From Alcaligenaceae bacterium (lineage in GTDB: Bacteria > Pseudomonadota > Gammaproteobacteria > Burkholderiales > Burkholderiaceae_B), in the NCBI GenBank assembly GCA_013416405.1, contig JACCET010000002.1, forward strand, positions 62,001 to 126,000: 64,000 bases of DNA. The letters are read 5' to 3'. The notes beneath the pieces were generated by a model. That model ran no database searches. It was not told the DNA's origin and saw only the letters and a list, made by a program, of their open reading frames with translations. Below, piece by piece: positions 63,667-64,000 of this stretch. Numbering within the stretch: the stretch's first letter is position 1; every line of letters starts with the position of its first letter. A program made the translations under genes and the position numbers.

Positions 63667-63902
63667 GGTCTGCCCTATTTTTGCTAAGGAGTATGCGTAG
63701 GAGTCACGATGCCTGCCTGAAGTTTTCCGACTTATTGTTGCAGCTTTGTTGCAATTATGTTGGTGAATTCACTATTGCGTGAAATTCATAAAATGCTCAA
63801 AAAGAAATTGAATGTATCAAAACAATAAAAATATAAAAGTACCGTTTCCGCTGCTAGAATGCTCAATCCAGGTGTTACAACTTGTTAACTCGACGGAATC
63901 GT
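63667..63902. promoter_or_regulatory. AT-rich divergent region at the edge of the NRPS cluster
   Basis: 236 bp between the dioxygenase gene and the right-hand open frame, strongly AT-rich compared with the coding DNA. On the plus strand TTGAAT at 63808-63813 and TATAAA at 63832-63837 are 18 bp apart and make a good promoter for the right-hand frame. Confidence 0.45.
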
Positions 63903-64000
63903 ATGCTTCATGCGGTGGAAAACATCAAGCAATCAAGTGCGGCGTCATGGCAATGGCTGCTGCGGGTACGTAACGCCTTGCCTGGTCAACCAAACTTTGT
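63903..64000 (+). CDS. N-terminal fragment of an unidentified protein (cut by right edge)
   Basis: An ATG at 63903 opens a frame of 32 codons to the end of the window: MLHAVENIKQSSAASWQWL followed by LRVRNALPGQ. GACGGAA precedes it as a weak ribosome-binding site, and a candidate promoter lies upstream. The fragment is too short to name. It is divergent from the peptide cluster and could be its regulator or a flanking gene. Confidence 0.45.
   Translation, partial: MLHAVENIKQSSAASWQWLLRVRNALPGQPNF

Overview
The window reads as chromosomal DNA of a GC-rich betaproteobacterium, most likely in the Alcaligenaceae (Bordetella, Achromobacter, Pusillimonas relatives). The support is a Bug-type tricarboxylate-binding protein, a very large DUF3683-type FAD/Fe-S oxidoreductase, and familiar housekeeping order: the secB-gpsA-grxC-rhodanese-gpmA-envC-ctpA block and the kdsD-kdsC-lptC-lptA-lptB-hpf-ptsN-hprK-rapZ block. 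I saw no rRNA, tRNA, CRISPR array, prophage or transposase gene. The genus assignment is inference.

Region by region. 1-2.6 kb: a three-gene polyprenyl-sugar glycosylation set (GT2 synthase, small EamA/SMR-like flippase subunit, GT-C-like membrane protein cut by the left edge). 2.7-7.9 kb: zinc and stress control, with dksA, a COG0523 GTPase and zur on the minus strand, diverging over a perfect Zur-like palindrome from znuCBA. 7.9-10.4 kb: xerC, a DUF484 gene and dapF. 10.4-11.2 kb: gene-free, filled by two structured repeat elements. 11.2-32.4 kb: core genes for a Bug binding protein, gpsA, secB, grxC, gpmA, envC-like, ctpA, moeB-like, argB, diaA/dolP-like, rsmI, rlpA, the nitrogen-PTS/HprK block, LPS transport and Kdo synthesis, and apt. 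32.4-33.2 kb: gene-free, holding the second, inverted copy of the repeat pair. 33.2-40.8 kb: the oxidoreductase, a VTT-type membrane protein, ilvA and a glutamate-cysteine ligase.

41.0-63.9 kb is the accessory part. 41-51 kb joins sensors, transporters and partner-switching proteins: a three-repeat protein without signal peptide, an ABC_sub_bind protein, a Cache-HAMP-PP2C phosphatase, a major-facilitator transporter preceded by two predicted periplasmic sensor regions, an alanine racemase, an RsbW-type kinase, and an NCS2 permease carrying a C-terminal HATPase-like domain. 51-64 kb is a non-ribosomal peptide cluster: a 4'-phosphopantetheinyl transferase, two coupled synthetases (C-A-T and C-A-T-E*-C-T-TE), a small ABM-fold protein and a phytanoyl-CoA-type dioxygenase, with a divergent open frame running off the right edge.

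How it may work together (inference): the binding domains A1 and A2 carry Tyr-like and Val-like specificity codes; the third module has a condensation and a carrier domain but no adenylation domain, and the epimerase-like domain has lost its active-site histidine. The phosphatase, the kinase and the transporters next door may control the pathway or export its product. The strongest non-coding signal is the repeat pair: the two copies differ in sequence, yet their stems keep pairing through compensatory changes.
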